Notes under the pieces: model-generated
Told to the model about the DNA's origin: nothing
Seen by the model: the letters and a program-made list of their open reading frames with translations, nothing else
The model's database searches: none
Source of the DNA: JANWKQ01 sp040376605
GTDB lineage: Bacteria; Bacteroidota; Bacteroidia; CAIKAF01
Assembly (NCBI GenBank): GCA_040376605.1
Contig: JBEIQI010000001.1
Coordinates: forward strand, 10,357-74,356
Length of the DNA stretch: 64,000 bases
Direction of reading: 5' to 3'
Part shown: piece by piece, positions 51,736 through 60,632 of the stretch
How positions within the stretch are numbered: the first letter of the stretch is position 1
How the letters are laid out: each line of letters opens with the position of its first letter
Translations under genes and position numbers: made by a program

Positions 51736-51964
51736 TTTGGGATCATCACCTCAAAAATCGAATGGGCCCAAGTCCAACCAATGGATTCGATATTCCGGAA
51801 TGGGACTTCAAATGCTTGTTATCATTGGGTTGGGTGTTTGGGGAGGATATAAACTAGATAAAATTTATCACACCGAATCAATATTTACTATAGTTTTGTC
51901 CCTGGTTTCGGTTATATTATCAATGGCCTTGGTAATTAGAGAGTTTACAAATAGAAAAAAATAG
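51725..51964 (+). CDS. atpZ: AtpZ/AtpI-family F0F1 accessory protein
   Basis: 79 residues from the ATG at 51725, which overlaps the bactofilin stop by 11 bp. Two helices: WIRYSGMGLQMLVIIGLGVWGGYKLDKIY and FTIVLSLVSVILSMALVIREF. AtpZ/AtpI-type proteins help ATP-synthase c-ring assembly or act as a small Mg2+/Ca2+ channel next to it. The conserved GGYKLDK follows the first helix, as in the family. Confidence 0.82.
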   Translation: MNHNLGSSPQKSNGPKSNQWIRYSGMGLQMLVIIGLGVWGGYKLDKIYHTESIFTIVLSLVSVILSMALVIREFTNRKK

Positions 51965-51965
51965 C

Positions 51966-52337
51966 GTGAATAACAAGTTAAAAAATTACATCATTTATAT
52001 TTGTCTAATAACCATTGCCTTAATGGTAGGTTATTATTTTTTTAAGGATAAACTGGCCCTACAAACGGCTTATATTATTCCGGCCTTTTTCCTTATCACC
52101 TTAGTAGGGCATATGATCTTAATGCGCGCTGTAACAAGGGATGCCAAGAAGTTCTATATTAATTTTATTGGGGCAATGGCTTTTAAAATGTTGGCTTATT
52201 TCTTTTTTCTAACCATTATGTTCCTTGCCTACAAGGAGATTAATACCGATTTTCTAGTGGTCTTTATGTCGGTATACCTTGTCTATACGGTGTTTGAAAT
52301 GATCTATGTTTATCCAATTGCTCGTAAGAACAATTAA
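51966..52337 (+). CDS. Four-helix membrane protein of the ATP-synthase accessory region
   Basis: 123 residues from a GTG at 51966, one base after the atpZ stop. Four predicted helices (YIIYICLITIALMVGYYFF, QTAYIIPAFFLITLVGHMIL, KFYINFIGAMAFKMLAYFFF, FLVVFMSVYLVYTVFEMIYV). Position and size equal the AtpI-type protein usually found in front of atpB. I cannot assign a function beyond likely assembly support. Confidence 0.65.
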   Translation: MNNKLKNYIIYICLITIALMVGYYFFKDKLALQTAYIIPAFFLITLVGHMILMRAVTRDAKKFYINFIGAMAFKMLAYFFFLTIMFLAYKEINTDFLVVFMSVYLVYTVFEMIYVYPIARKNN

Positions 52338-52556
52338 CTAGTGGTTCTGGTGCAATAGGTTAAAAAAAGAATCTCCCACCGGGTATTTATAGAAGTGTCG
52401 CTGATTTTAACAATTAAATATTGCTCGTACATAGCGTTGAGCCAATTAAATCATTCGTAAGGGGCTGCTATTGCTCGGTTTCTTGATAATTTTCAGGGTT
52501 TTAAAAAAAATAGAAAATAATTATCCTTTTAGATTCCTTTTGGGACTATATTTTTC

Positions 52557-52564
52557 TACTTTTG
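52557..52564 (+). promoter_or_regulatory. -7 promoter element of the atp operon (TACTTTTG)
   Basis: Perfect TAnnTTTG, 23 bp before the chosen atpB ATG. A TTTG at 52539-52542 is 14 bp upstream, closer than usual. Confidence 0.5.
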
Positions 52565-52587
52565 CGGTGCGAAAAAAAAAGTTTGGT

Positions 52588-53778
52588 ATGAATTTTTTTA
52601 AAAACCTTGGTCTCTCTGCTGTTTTATTTGTTTTTGGGTTCATTATGCCAAACCTTTTTGCCCAAAATCATGATCACCCTGCAGATACTGGAGCCGTTCA
52701 TGAAGATCATGTAGAAGCCAATCATGGAAATAAAGAGGAAGCTGAAGAAGAAGATTATTTTGGTTCATTCGTATTTCATCATATTTCGGATGATTATATG
52801 TTCCAAATTTTTGATGATATCTACTGTCCATTACCCGTAATTATTTTTGAACCAGGATCTGGATTAGATGTTTTCTTATCCAATCAATTATTGGAGAAAG
52901 ATGAAAATCATTTATCAAGAGGAAAATATTTTTACCACCACGGAAATTTGGTTATCGCGGAATTAGATGAACATGGTCATGCCAAGATGGATAGTTTAGG
53001 ACATCCTGTTGGTAAACATGAAGCTAAACTATTGGATGTTGGGAAATCGGATGTATTCTATAATTTTTCTATCACCAAAAATGTTTTTGGAATCCTTTTG
53101 GCCTGTGCGGTTATTGTTCTTATTTTCTTTAGCGTGGCTTCTAAATACAAGAAGAACCCAAACTCAGCACCACGTGGATTACAAGGAGCTCTTGAGCCTT
53201 TAATTTTATATGTACAGGACGATGTGGTGAAGCCATCTATAGGCAAGAAATATGAAAGATTCTTACCATATTTATTAACCCTATTCTTCTTTATTTGGAT
53301 CAATAACATGATAGGGTTGATTCCATTTTTCCCGGGGAGTGCTAACGTTACCGGAAATATTGCGGTAACCTTTACTCTTGCATTTTTTGCTTTGATTATA
53401 CAAGTTGTGAATGGGAATAAAAACTTCTGGGGTCATATTTTTTGGTTTCCAGGAGTGCCAGTGCCGGTAAAACTTTTACTTGCGGTAATTGAATTTATTG
53501 GATTATTTACTAAGCCGTTTTCATTAATGATACGTTTGTTTGCGAACATTACCGCAGGTCATATCATCATTATGAGTATCATCGGTATTACGTTTGTTAT
53601 GAAGAGTTTGGCCCTTGGATTTGCCACTTCTATTTTTTCAGTAGCGATGTTCGTTCTGGAATTATTAGTAGCGCTTATCCAGGCTTATATATTTACTTTG
53701 CTTACATCATTAATGATAGGATCGGCTTTGGAAGAGGGGCATCACGATCATCATGAAACGGCGGAAGCGAAACATTAA
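52588..53778 (+). CDS. atpB: ATP synthase F0 subunit a
   Basis: 396 residues from the ATG at 52588; the longer in-frame start lies upstream of the promoter element. A signal peptide (NLGLSAVLFVFGFIMPNLFAQ) and a His/Glu/Asp-rich periplasmic N-terminal domain of about 150 residues (HDHPADTG..HEDHVEANHGNKEEAEEED) precede the channel core: FIWINNMIGLIPFFPG, KPFSLMIRLFANITAGHII with the essential Arg, and VALIQAYIFTLLTSLMIG. The C-terminus is also His-rich (EEGHHDHHETAEAKH). Subunit a with the c-ring forms the proton path. Large N-terminal domains are usual in Bacteroidota. Confidence 0.93.
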   Translation: MNFFKNLGLSAVLFVFGFIMPNLFAQNHDHPADTGAVHEDHVEANHGNKEEAEEEDYFGSFVFHHISDDYMFQIFDDIYCPLPVIIFEPGSGLDVFLSNQLLEKDENHLSRGKYFYHHGNLVIAELDEHGHAKMDSLGHPVGKHEAKLLDVGKSDVFYNFSITKNVFGILLACAVIVLIFFSVASKYKKNPNSAPRGLQGALEPLILYVQDDVVKPSIGKKYERFLPYLLTLFFFIWINNMIGLIPFFPGSANVTGNIAVTFTLAFFALIIQVVNGNKNFWGHIFWFPGVPVPVKLLLAVIEFIGLFTKPFSLMIRLFANITAGHIIIMSIIGITFVMKSLALGFATSIFSVAMFVLELLVALIQAYIFTLLTSLMIGSALEEGHHDHHETAEAKH

Positions 53779-53811
53779 GTTGGATTTTTTTAACTACATA
53801 AATTAAATTGT

Positions 53812-54060
53812 ATGGCAAACATGCTAAGTATTATGCTTGACGCAATGGGTCACCTAGGTGGCGGAATCGGTGCTGGATTAGCTGCAATTGGAGCTGGTGT
53901 TGGTATTGGTCAAATTGGTAAAGGTGCAACCGAAGGGATTGCTCGTCAGCCAGAAGCCTCTGGAGATATCCGTGGTGCAGCTATCGTACTTGCAGCCTTC
54001 ATCGAGGGTGTTGCATTATTTGGTGCGGTAATCTGTATCATTTTAGCTACAAGCAAGTAA
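53812..54060 (+). CDS. atpE: ATP synthase F0 subunit c
   Basis: 82 residues, two helices with the polar loop ARQPEASGD between them. GAGVGIGQIGKGATEGIARQPE and VLAAFIEGVALFGAV contain the ion-binding Glu. The Glu is followed by Gly-Val rather than Ser/Thr, which favours H+ over Na+. A hairpin and T-tract follow directly, before atpF. Confidence 0.96.
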   Translation: MANMLSIMLDAMGHLGGGIGAGLAAIGAGVGIGQIGKGATEGIARQPEASGDIRGAAIVLAAFIEGVALFGAVICIILATSK

Positions 54061-54067
54061 AAAAACG

Positions 54068-54104
54068 AAGCGGTGTTCCGGCGATTGGCCGGAACCGCTT
54101 TTTT
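54068..54104 (+). terminator. Hairpin/T-tract between atpE and atpF (partial terminator or mRNA processing site)
   Basis: AAGCGGTGTTCCGGC pairs with GCCGGAACCGCTT (two-base bulge, loop GATTG), followed by a T-run. It stands inside an operon and is GC-rich compared with its surroundings. It could lower distal expression or stabilise upstream atpE mRNA. Confidence 0.75.
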
Positions 54105-54129
54105 GTATTAAAGAAAAAAGATTAAGAAT

Positions 54130-54624
54130 ATGGAATTGTTAAACCCCAGTTTTGGACTTGTTGTTTGGACCACATTTTCATTTTTGATATTGTTGGTTTT
54201 ATTGCGTCGTTTTGCATGGAAGCCTATTTTGGGTACCATCAAAAAGAGAGAAGAATCCATTAACAATGCATTAAACTCTGCCAAAGAAGCTGAGCTAAAA
54301 TTAACTGCTTTAAAATCAGAAAATGAAGCATTATTGGCTGAAGCTAGAAAAGAAAGAGATGCTATTTTGAAGGAAGCTCGTGAGGCAAAAGAGAGAATTA
54401 TTAATGAGGCCAAAGGAATTGCTCAAGAAGAAGCTGCTCGATTAACCGCAAGTGCTAGAGAGAATATTAACAACGAAAAAATGAAAGCCGTTACCGAGTT
54501 ACGTAACCAGGTGGCCATTTTATCAGTGGAAATTGCGGAGAAGATCTTGAAGGAAAAAATGGCTGATAGCGCTAAGCAAACGGAGGTGATGGAAAATATT
54601 ATGAAAGAGGTAACCTTAAATTAA
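54130..54624 (+). CDS. atpF: ATP synthase F0 subunit b
   Basis: 164 residues. One N-terminal helix (GLVVWTTFSFLILLVLLRRF) then KPILGTIKKREESINNALNSAKEAE and a long charged coiled coil to the C-terminus, the stator stalk. Length and layout equal subunit b. It begins 26 bp after the hairpin and 8 bp before atpH. Confidence 0.94.
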   Translation: MELLNPSFGLVVWTTFSFLILLVLLRRFAWKPILGTIKKREESINNALNSAKEAELKLTALKSENEALLAEARKERDAILKEAREAKERIINEAKGIAQEEAARLTASARENINNEKMKAVTELRNQVAILSVEIAEKILKEKMADSAKQTEVMENIMKEVTLN

Positions 54625-54631
54625 AAAAGAA

Positions 54632-55204
54632 ATGGCAGGTTATAGTGTTTTAGCTTCCAGATATGCTCATTCGTTGTTTTCACTAGCGCAGGAGAAAGGA
54701 TTAACCAATGAGGTAGAGGCTGATTTGATTGGTATAAAAAATGCGTTTCATGAAAGTGCAGATTTGAGAAGTTTTTTAAAGAGTCCTGTTATCAATATCA
54801 ATACCAAAAAAGCTGCTTTAGAAAAAGCTTTTGGTCCTCATGTTTCAAAACTTACTTTGTTGTTTTTAGATAAGTTGGTGGAGGCAAGAAGAGAATATTA
54901 TATTGCTGAAGTAGCTGAAGCTTTTAGAGATTCATTTAAAAAGTTGAATGGAGTAGTTACTGCTAAAGTAATTACTGCCGCTCCAATGAATGATAAAATT
55001 AGAGCCGAAGTAACCAGAATTGTTAAAGATAATAAGGAGTTTATCAATGCATCATCAATTGAAATTGAAGAGAAAATTGATCCAAGTTTAATTGGAGGTA
55101 TCATCATTAATGTTGGAGACAAGCAAATTGATGCAAGCTTCAGCAGAATGATTAATGAGTTTAAAATGGCATTTAGCCATAACTATTACGTAAAAGAATT
55201 TTAA
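54632..55204 (+). CDS. atpH: ATP synthase F1 subunit delta
   Basis: 190 residues. ASRYAHSLFSLAQEKG start, FLKSPVININTKKAALEKAF, LLFLDKLVEARREYYIAEV and the C-terminal KIDPSLIGGIIINVGDKQIDAS. This subunit connects the stator to alpha subunits. Standard length and position. Confidence 0.95.
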   Translation: MAGYSVLASRYAHSLFSLAQEKGLTNEVEADLIGIKNAFHESADLRSFLKSPVININTKKAALEKAFGPHVSKLTLLFLDKLVEARREYYIAEVAEAFRDSFKKLNGVVTAKVITAAPMNDKIRAEVTRIVKDNKEFINASSIEIEEKIDPSLIGGIIINVGDKQIDASFSRMINEFKMAFSHNYYVKEF

Positions 55205-55227
55205 TAAGATTTTAAATACACATTTCT

Positions 55228-56802
55228 ATGGCAGAAATTAAGGCAACAGAAGTAACAGCAATTTTAAGAGAACAACTTTCGGGTTTTAAGTCTCATGCTG
55301 AATTAGAAGAGGTAGGTACTGTATTACAAATTGGTGATGGAGTTGCCCGTATCTTTGGATTAAATAATGTAGAATCTGGGGAGTTGATCGAGTTTCATAA
55401 TGGTTTACGTGCCATCGTATTGAATCTTGAAGAGGACCACGTGGGTGCCGTATTATTAGGGGAAGCAAAAGGAATTAAAGAAGGTGATACCGTTAAACGT
55501 ACCCGTAAAATTGCTTCTATTAAAGTAGGTGATGGCATGTTAGGTCGTGTTATTGATACTTTAGGAACTCCTATTGATGGAAAAGGCCCATTAACTGGTG
55601 AATTATTAGAAATGCCATTAGAAAGAAAGGCTCCCGGAGTTATTTACCGTCAACCAGTAAATGAGCCATTGCAAACGGGTATCAAAGCGATTGATGCGAT
55701 GATTCCAATTGGTCGTGGACAAAGAGAGTTGATCATTGGTGACCGTCAAACGGGTAAAACTGCCGTGGCCATTGATACCATTATTAATCAAAAAGAATTT
55801 TACGATAGAGGCGAACCTGTATTTTGTATTTATGTGGCAGTTGGTCAAAAATCATCAACTGTTGCCGCTATTGCAAATACATTAGAGAAATATGGTGCTA
55901 TGCCTTATAGTGTTATTGTATCTTCATCTGCTGCAGATCCTGCTCCTATGCAGTTTTATGCGCCATTTGCTGGTGCCGCAATCGGAGAATATTTCCGTGA
56001 TACCGGTCGTCCTGCATTAATTATTTATGATGACTTATCGAAACAAGCCGTAGCTTATCGTGAGGTATCTTTATTATTACGTAGACCACCGGGACGTGAA
56101 GCTTATCCTGGAGACGTGTTCTACTTACATAGCCGTTTGCTTGAAAGAGCTGCCAAGGTAATTGCCAATGATGAGATTGCATCTCAAATGAACGATTTAC
56201 CTGAATCATTAAAGGGTAGAGTAAAAGGAGGGGGTTCTTTAACAGCTCTTCCGATTATCGAAACTCAAGCGGGTGACGTTTCAGCTTATATTCCTACTAA
56301 CGTAATTTCTATTACCGACGGACAAATATTCCTTGAATCGAATTTATTTAATGCGGGTGTTCGTCCTGCCATTAACGTAGGTATTTCGGTATCTCGTGTA
56401 GGAGGAAATGCTCAAATTAAATCGATGAAAAAGGTTGCTGGTACTTTAAAATTAGACCAGGCTCAATATAGAGAGTTAGAGGCTTTCTCTAAATTCGGTT
56501 CGGATTTAGATGCATCTACCAAATCGGTATTGGATAAAGGATCTCGTAACGTGGAAATTCTAAAGCAAGGGCAGTTTTCTCCATCATCTGTAGAAAAACA
56601 AATTGCCATTATTTATGCAGGAACAAAAAATTTATTGAGAAATGTTCCAATCAATAAAGTAAAAGAATTTGAAGCGGATTATTTAGGGGTATTGGAAGCT
56701 ACGCATCCTGAAGTATTAGATGGTTTACGTAAGGGTCAGTACAACGATGAGATCGAGAAAGTATTAACCAAGGTGGCTGCTGATGTAGCTGCTAAGTATT
56801 AA
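55228..56802 (+). CDS. atpA: ATP synthase F1 subunit alpha
   Basis: 524 residues. Walker A GDRQTGKTAVAIDTI, then VCIYVAVGQK-type region, LIIYDDLSKQAVAYREVSLLLRRPPGREAYPGD, SRLLERAAK and VGGNAQIKSMKKVAGTLKLDQAQ. Non-catalytic nucleotide-binding subunit with the arginine finger region. Codons near the 5' end are highly biased, as expected for an abundant protein. Followed by a structured spacer and atpG. Confidence 0.98.
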   Translation: MAEIKATEVTAILREQLSGFKSHAELEEVGTVLQIGDGVARIFGLNNVESGELIEFHNGLRAIVLNLEEDHVGAVLLGEAKGIKEGDTVKRTRKIASIKVGDGMLGRVIDTLGTPIDGKGPLTGELLEMPLERKAPGVIYRQPVNEPLQTGIKAIDAMIPIGRGQRELIIGDRQTGKTAVAIDTIINQKEFYDRGEPVFCIYVAVGQKSSTVAAIANTLEKYGAMPYSVIVSSSAADPAPMQFYAPFAGAAIGEYFRDTGRPALIIYDDLSKQAVAYREVSLLLRRPPGREAYPGDVFYLHSRLLERAAKVIANDEIASQMNDLPESLKGRVKGGGSLTALPIIETQAGDVSAYIPTNVISITDGQIFLESNLFNAGVRPAINVGISVSRVGGNAQIKSMKKVAGTLKLDQAQYRELEAFSKFGSDLDASTKSVLDKGSRNVEILKQGQFSPSSVEKQIAIIYAGTKNLLRNVPINKVKEFEADYLGVLEATHPEVLDGLRKGQYNDEIEKVLTKVAADVAAKY

Positions 56803-56814
56803 TAAAACGGAATT

Positions 56815-56868
56815 GCGGCAGGGATAGTAGTTTCGGCAATGCCGAGACGGATAGCCCGGTACAGCCGC
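56815..56868 (+). other. Structured spacer between atpA and atpG
   Basis: GC-rich island with nested pairing: GCGGC (56815) with GCCGC (56864), GGG with CCC inside, and TCGGC-AAT-GCCGA at the tip. No T-tract. It may be an mRNA-processing hairpin or a small repeat element. Confidence 0.5.
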
Positions 56869-56889
56869 CCAACATAAAAAATACAGGCC

Positions 56890-57771
56890 ATGGCCAATTT
56901 AAAGGAAGTTAGAAATAGAATTGTATCGGTAAATTCAACCAGACAGATTACCAGCGCTATGAAGTTGGTATCTGCTGCTAAATTGAAAAAAGCCCAGGAT
57001 GCCATTACTAAAATGCGTCCTTATTCGAATAAACTAACCGAGATTTTACAAAACCTAAGCCAATCTATGAATGCCAATGAAGGCATTTATACCCAGCAAC
57101 GTGAAGTAAAAAATGTTTTGCTTATTGTAGTTACTTCTAATAGAGGTTTATGTGGTGCTTTTAATGCCAATGTAATTAAACGTGCTAACTATGCCATTGA
57201 ACATAGCTACAAACAAATACAGCAGGAAGGAAATTTATCGGTAATTACTGTTGGGAAAAAAGCAACTCAACTTTTTTCTAAGAAAAACGTGAACCTGATC
57301 AGCTCTCACGATGATATTTTTAACGGAATTAGTTTTGAAGCTGTTATTCCGGTTGCTGAAGCTGTAATGAAATTGTTTGCTGAAGGTAAAGTTGATAAAG
57401 TTGAATTCTTCTATAACCAATTTAAAACGGCTGCTACCCAAATGGTACAACAGGAACAATTTTTACCTGTATTGCCTCCTGTAGCAAAAGAAGGTGCTAA
57501 TAAAAGTACGCAAGAGTATATTTTTGAGCCTTCTAAAGAAGAAATTATCCAGAACTTAATTCCTCTTTCCTTAAAAACTCAATTTTTTAAAGTGATTTTG
57601 GATTCTAATGCATCAGAACATGGTGCTCGTATGACGGCTATGCATAAGGCTACAGACAATGCCGGTGAATTATTAAAGGCATTAAAATTGTCATATAACA
57701 AGGCCCGTCAGTCTGCTATTACCAATGAGATCCTTGAGATCTCTGCCGGAGCAGAAGCTTTAAAAGGCTAG
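56890..57771 (+). CDS. atpG: ATP synthase F1 subunit gamma
   Basis: 293 residues. ANLKEVRNRIVSVNSTRQITSAMKLVSAAKLKKAQ start, SNRGLCGAFNANVIK and the C-terminal SEHGARMTAMHKATDNAGEL with KARQSAITNEILEISAGAEAL. Rotor shaft. It ends the operon: atpD/atpC are not here, as in most Bacteroidota where they lie elsewhere. Confidence 0.97.
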   Translation: MANLKEVRNRIVSVNSTRQITSAMKLVSAAKLKKAQDAITKMRPYSNKLTEILQNLSQSMNANEGIYTQQREVKNVLLIVVTSNRGLCGAFNANVIKRANYAIEHSYKQIQQEGNLSVITVGKKATQLFSKKNVNLISSHDDIFNGISFEAVIPVAEAVMKLFAEGKVDKVEFFYNQFKTAATQMVQQEQFLPVLPPVAKEGANKSTQEYIFEPSKEEIIQNLIPLSLKTQFFKVILDSNASEHGARMTAMHKATDNAGELLKALKLSYNKARQSAITNEILEISAGAEALKG

Positions 57772-57812
57772 TTTTTGTTTTTATTCTCGCATTTGATCCT
57801 TATATCCTGAGA

Positions 57813-57832
57813 AGTTATATTTTTATATAACT
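57813..57832 (+). other. Small perfect hairpin after atpG
   Basis: AGTTATAT-TTTT-ATATAACT, 8-bp stem with TTTT loop, 11 bp before the next gene. AT-only apart from two G/C, no following T-tract; weak terminator or chance. Confidence 0.3.
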
Positions 57833-57843
57833 CAACTAAGGTT

Positions 57844-59085
57844 ATGACCAATAATGTATATGCTTATTTAACACCTATTGCCATTCTATTTATTTTATTG
57901 GAGGTTGGTTTGGTGTTATTGTTTAAACGAAAGTACATTCGATTTCAAGAGGCCATTGCTAATTTTGGAACAGCCCTTGGCAATCAAACCATGAATGTTT
58001 TGGTTGCTGCCGGAGTCTTTGTTGTATATGGAATTTTATGGGAACGGTCTCGATTCATTAACCAAATTGATATAACTAATCCTATCAATTTTATCCTCCT
58101 TTTGTTGGGGGTAGATTTTATTTTTTATTGGGTGCATCGTTGGGGTCATCATATTAATATTATGTGGGCTGCCCATTCGCCACATCATTCTGCCGAGGAG
58201 ATGAATTATCTGGTGGCTTTAAGAGCCAGTGTAACGCAACGTTTATTTTCATTTTTCTTTTTTTGGCCCTTGGCTCTTATTGGGTTTAAGCCCGAACATA
58301 TTTATATGATGACAGGTTTGCATTTATTTATTGCTTTTTTACATCATACAGAGTTTATTCCTAAACTTTGGAGGGGTATTGAATTTTTGTTTACTACACC
58401 ATCACATCATCGGGTTCACCATGGGGTTAACTTTAAATACCTGGATAAAAATTTTGGTGAATTTTTAATAGTGTGGGATCGTTTGTTTGGCACATTTGCC
58501 GAGGAAAAGGAGAAGGTAGTTTATGGGATGTACAATGGACCTAAAACATGGAATCCCATTTATATCAATTTTCATTATTATATACAGCTATGGAAATTGG
58601 CCAATGAATCGAAAAGTTTTTGGCCTAAACTCATCATTTGGTTTATGCCTTTGGGATGGACACCAAAGGATGTAAAACCCAAACCTGCAAATGTGGAAAT
58701 GACCCAACAAAATCAGGTTAAATTTAAAACGATTATGTTCCCAATGGCTAAACCCTATCTGCTGTTACAAACTGTTTTTGGGGTAGTCTTGATGTTATTA
58801 ATTATTTCACCTAATTCAACCTGGTTGGTTTATGAAAAAATTATTGGAGCGGTGGTTTTATGGCATATGATAATTAATTGGAGTGGAATTTTGGAAAGTA
58901 AATCTTGGCTGCTAGCTTCAGAAACGGTGAGAATTATTGTGATGAGTTTGATGATTGTCTACTTTTCCAACCTAATTGAGCAACCTGTTTTATTGGCTGT
59001 ATTTTTAATTATACAAATAGTTAGCCTCGCTTGCTGTTTTATTTATTTTAAAAACGAAAATCAGCAGGATTTAAAATATGCATAG
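57844..59085 (+). CDS. Sterol desaturase / fatty acid hydroxylase superfamily membrane protein (long form)
   Basis: 413 residues. Histidine boxes HRWGHH (98-103), HSPHHS (111-116), FLHHTE (165-170) and HHRVHHG (188-194), followed by NFGEFLIVWDRLFGTF, as in the first copy (1103-2077). The C-terminal extension (about residues 295-405) adds several membrane helices (LLLQTVFGVVLMLLIISP, IVMSLMIVYFSNL) not found in the shorter copy; extended forms resemble alkylglycerol-monooxygenase-type enzymes. Substrate not determined. Stands after atpG with no sign of co-function. Confidence 0.85.
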   Translation: MTNNVYAYLTPIAILFILLEVGLVLLFKRKYIRFQEAIANFGTALGNQTMNVLVAAGVFVVYGILWERSRFINQIDITNPINFILLLLGVDFIFYWVHRWGHHINIMWAAHSPHHSAEEMNYLVALRASVTQRLFSFFFFWPLALIGFKPEHIYMMTGLHLFIAFLHHTEFIPKLWRGIEFLFTTPSHHRVHHGVNFKYLDKNFGEFLIVWDRLFGTFAEEKEKVVYGMYNGPKTWNPIYINFHYYIQLWKLANESKSFWPKLIIWFMPLGWTPKDVKPKPANVEMTQQNQVKFKTIMFPMAKPYLLLQTVFGVVLMLLIISPNSTWLVYEKIIGAVVLWHMIINWSGILESKSWLLASETVRIIVMSLMIVYFSNLIEQPVLLAVFLIIQIVSLACCFIYFKNENQQDLKYA

Positions 59086-59256
59086 CTGAAAGATCCCTTT
59101 AATGGGTCCTCATTAATCTTTAAATACGCTCCTAAATATTTAGACGCGAAATCTAATGCTAGTTTAGATGGAATATCTAATCTTTAGTAAATCCATGGCA
59201 GAAAAAATCCCCAAAAATTGTCTTTCTAAAGTAGTTGAGAGAAATCGTCATCCAAT

Positions 59257-59294
59257 AAAAAAACCCCGTTGCATAAATTGCAACGGGGTTTTTT
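59257..59294. terminator. Bidirectional intrinsic terminator
   Basis: A run of As, CCCCGTTGCA, loop TAAAT, TGCAACGGGG, then Ts. It works for the plus-strand desaturase and the convergent T9SS gene. Confidence 0.92.
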
Positions 59295-59314
59295 ATTTTA
59301 ATGATTAAACATTC

Positions 59315-60493
59315 TTATTTCTTTACAATAAACCTACCTCGATGCAGCAGTTTATTTCCATCTGCCAGTTGATAGAAGTAGACTCCATTATTAAGTCCGG
59401 ATACATCTATTTGATGAGTGTTATTTAAAGCAGTGGCTCTTACTTGCTGACCTTGTGCATTATAAATAAACATCGTAGCATTGGTTAAATCAGCGCTGGT
59501 TTCAAGGATTAAGAAATTAGCAGCTGGATTTGGATAAACCATTAAATCAATTTGATCTACTTGCTCAAAACCAATGTCTGGGGTATTTAATCCTTTGAAC
59601 TTAACACTTAAAAAGTTAGTATCTACATAAGCAGAGTCATAGTAAAAATCTACAATACAAATGGGTGAAATGGTATAAGGATCATAAAACGATGCGGTAA
59701 AAGTTGAATCACTCGAAACTGCTGCTGGAGCAAATCCAGAAAGGGTAATTAAAATATCTGGTGCTAACGACCATCCAACTGGAGCGGCTAATCCAAATCC
59801 AACACAAGTACCTCCAGAGATTCCAAGCGGACAATAGATAAAGATGGAATCTAAGGTGCGCTCAGATGAAAGTGCTCTTAATGCATAGGTAAACGTATCT
59901 AAAGGAAGTCTTAATTCGCCGGTTGCATCAATGGTAACGGTGTAATCCGATCTTCTTGCAAATTCTAAGCTATCAATTCTAATATTGCAACCTAAAACAG
60001 ACGTATCGATTCCAACATACACAGTCTCATCAACCATTGAAATGGTATGTGCTGTTGAGCCCAAACTAGCCACGGCTGGTAGTGTTTGTTGTGGTGGTGT
60101 GTAATTCAAGCTTAATGGTACACCTTGAAAGTCTTGAGCAGTTCCATGTAAGAATAATCCATTTGCCACATCTTTATCAAAAACAATTCTACCCACATTT
60201 GATTCGATAACTAAATTTCCACCAGGAAAATCAATCATCTCTTGGGCATTCATGTTCAAGAAGTTGATGGTATCCAATCCATTGTTATCAAGCCCCTGGA
60301 AGTTCCAAATTACACCAGCACCAACAGTACCAATGTTTAAATCGAAGTCACCTGGGTTGATTGTATCATCTTGGGCAATCACAAAAGATTGTCCTGGGCT
60401 ACCTACCATGTCAACGTAATATGACATCTGTTGGGCCTGAATGTAGGTGAGAGTAAAAGCCACGGTTAATAATGAGAATAAACTTTTCTTCAT
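59315..60493 (-). CDS. Secreted protein with T9SS type A sorting domain
   Basis: 392 residues. Signal peptide ends TYIQAQ. The C-terminal domain is MVYPNPAANFLILETS, MFIYNAQGQQVRA, IDVSGLNNGVYFYQL, with the end HRGRFIVKK. The mature part (about 290 residues, FDLNIGTVGAGVIWNFQGLDNNG early) has no recognised catalytic motif. Export through T9SS is well supported; function is unknown. Own promoter element and a shared terminator suggest a single-gene unit. Confidence 0.85.
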   Translation of the reverse strand: MKKSLFSLLTVAFTLTYIQAQQMSYYVDMVGSPGQSFVIAQDDTINPGDFDLNIGTVGAGVIWNFQGLDNNGLDTINFLNMNAQEMIDFPGGNLVIESNVGRIVFDKDVANGLFLHGTAQDFQGVPLSLNYTPPQQTLPAVASLGSTAHTISMVDETVYVGIDTSVLGCNIRIDSLEFARRSDYTVTIDATGELRLPLDTFTYALRALSSERTLDSIFIYCPLGISGGTCVGFGLAAPVGWSLAPDILITLSGFAPAAVSSDSTFTASFYDPYTISPICIVDFYYDSAYVDTNFLSVKFKGLNTPDIGFEQVDQIDLMVYPNPAANFLILETSADLTNATMFIYNAQGQQVRATALNNTHQIDVSGLNNGVYFYQLADGNKLLHRGRFIVKK

Positions 60494-60514
60494 GATTTTT
60501 GTATTATGTTTCTA

Positions 60515-60522
60515 CAAATATA
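60515..60522 (-). promoter_or_regulatory. -7 promoter element (minus strand)
   Basis: CAAATATA on the plus strand, TATATTTG on the minus strand: perfect, 21 bp before the ATG at 60493. Confidence 0.5.
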
Positions 60523-60632
60523 ACCAAAATGGTCGATTAATCTCAAATTACTTCCGATAGGTTCAGGGCGGTTTTAGCCTCAAATTCGAAAATCTTTCGG
60601 ATATTTGATGTTTAAGTATAAAAGGGACCAAT

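Noticed and set aside
52338..52556. Leader RNA or hidden gene before atpB
   Set aside because: No coding frame with protein character, no clear foldback; only the -7 element at its end is supported.
53812..54060. Possible Na+-binding c subunit
   Set aside because: The ion-binding Glu is followed by Gly-Val rather than the Ser/Thr needed for the Na+ site; H+ is more likely.
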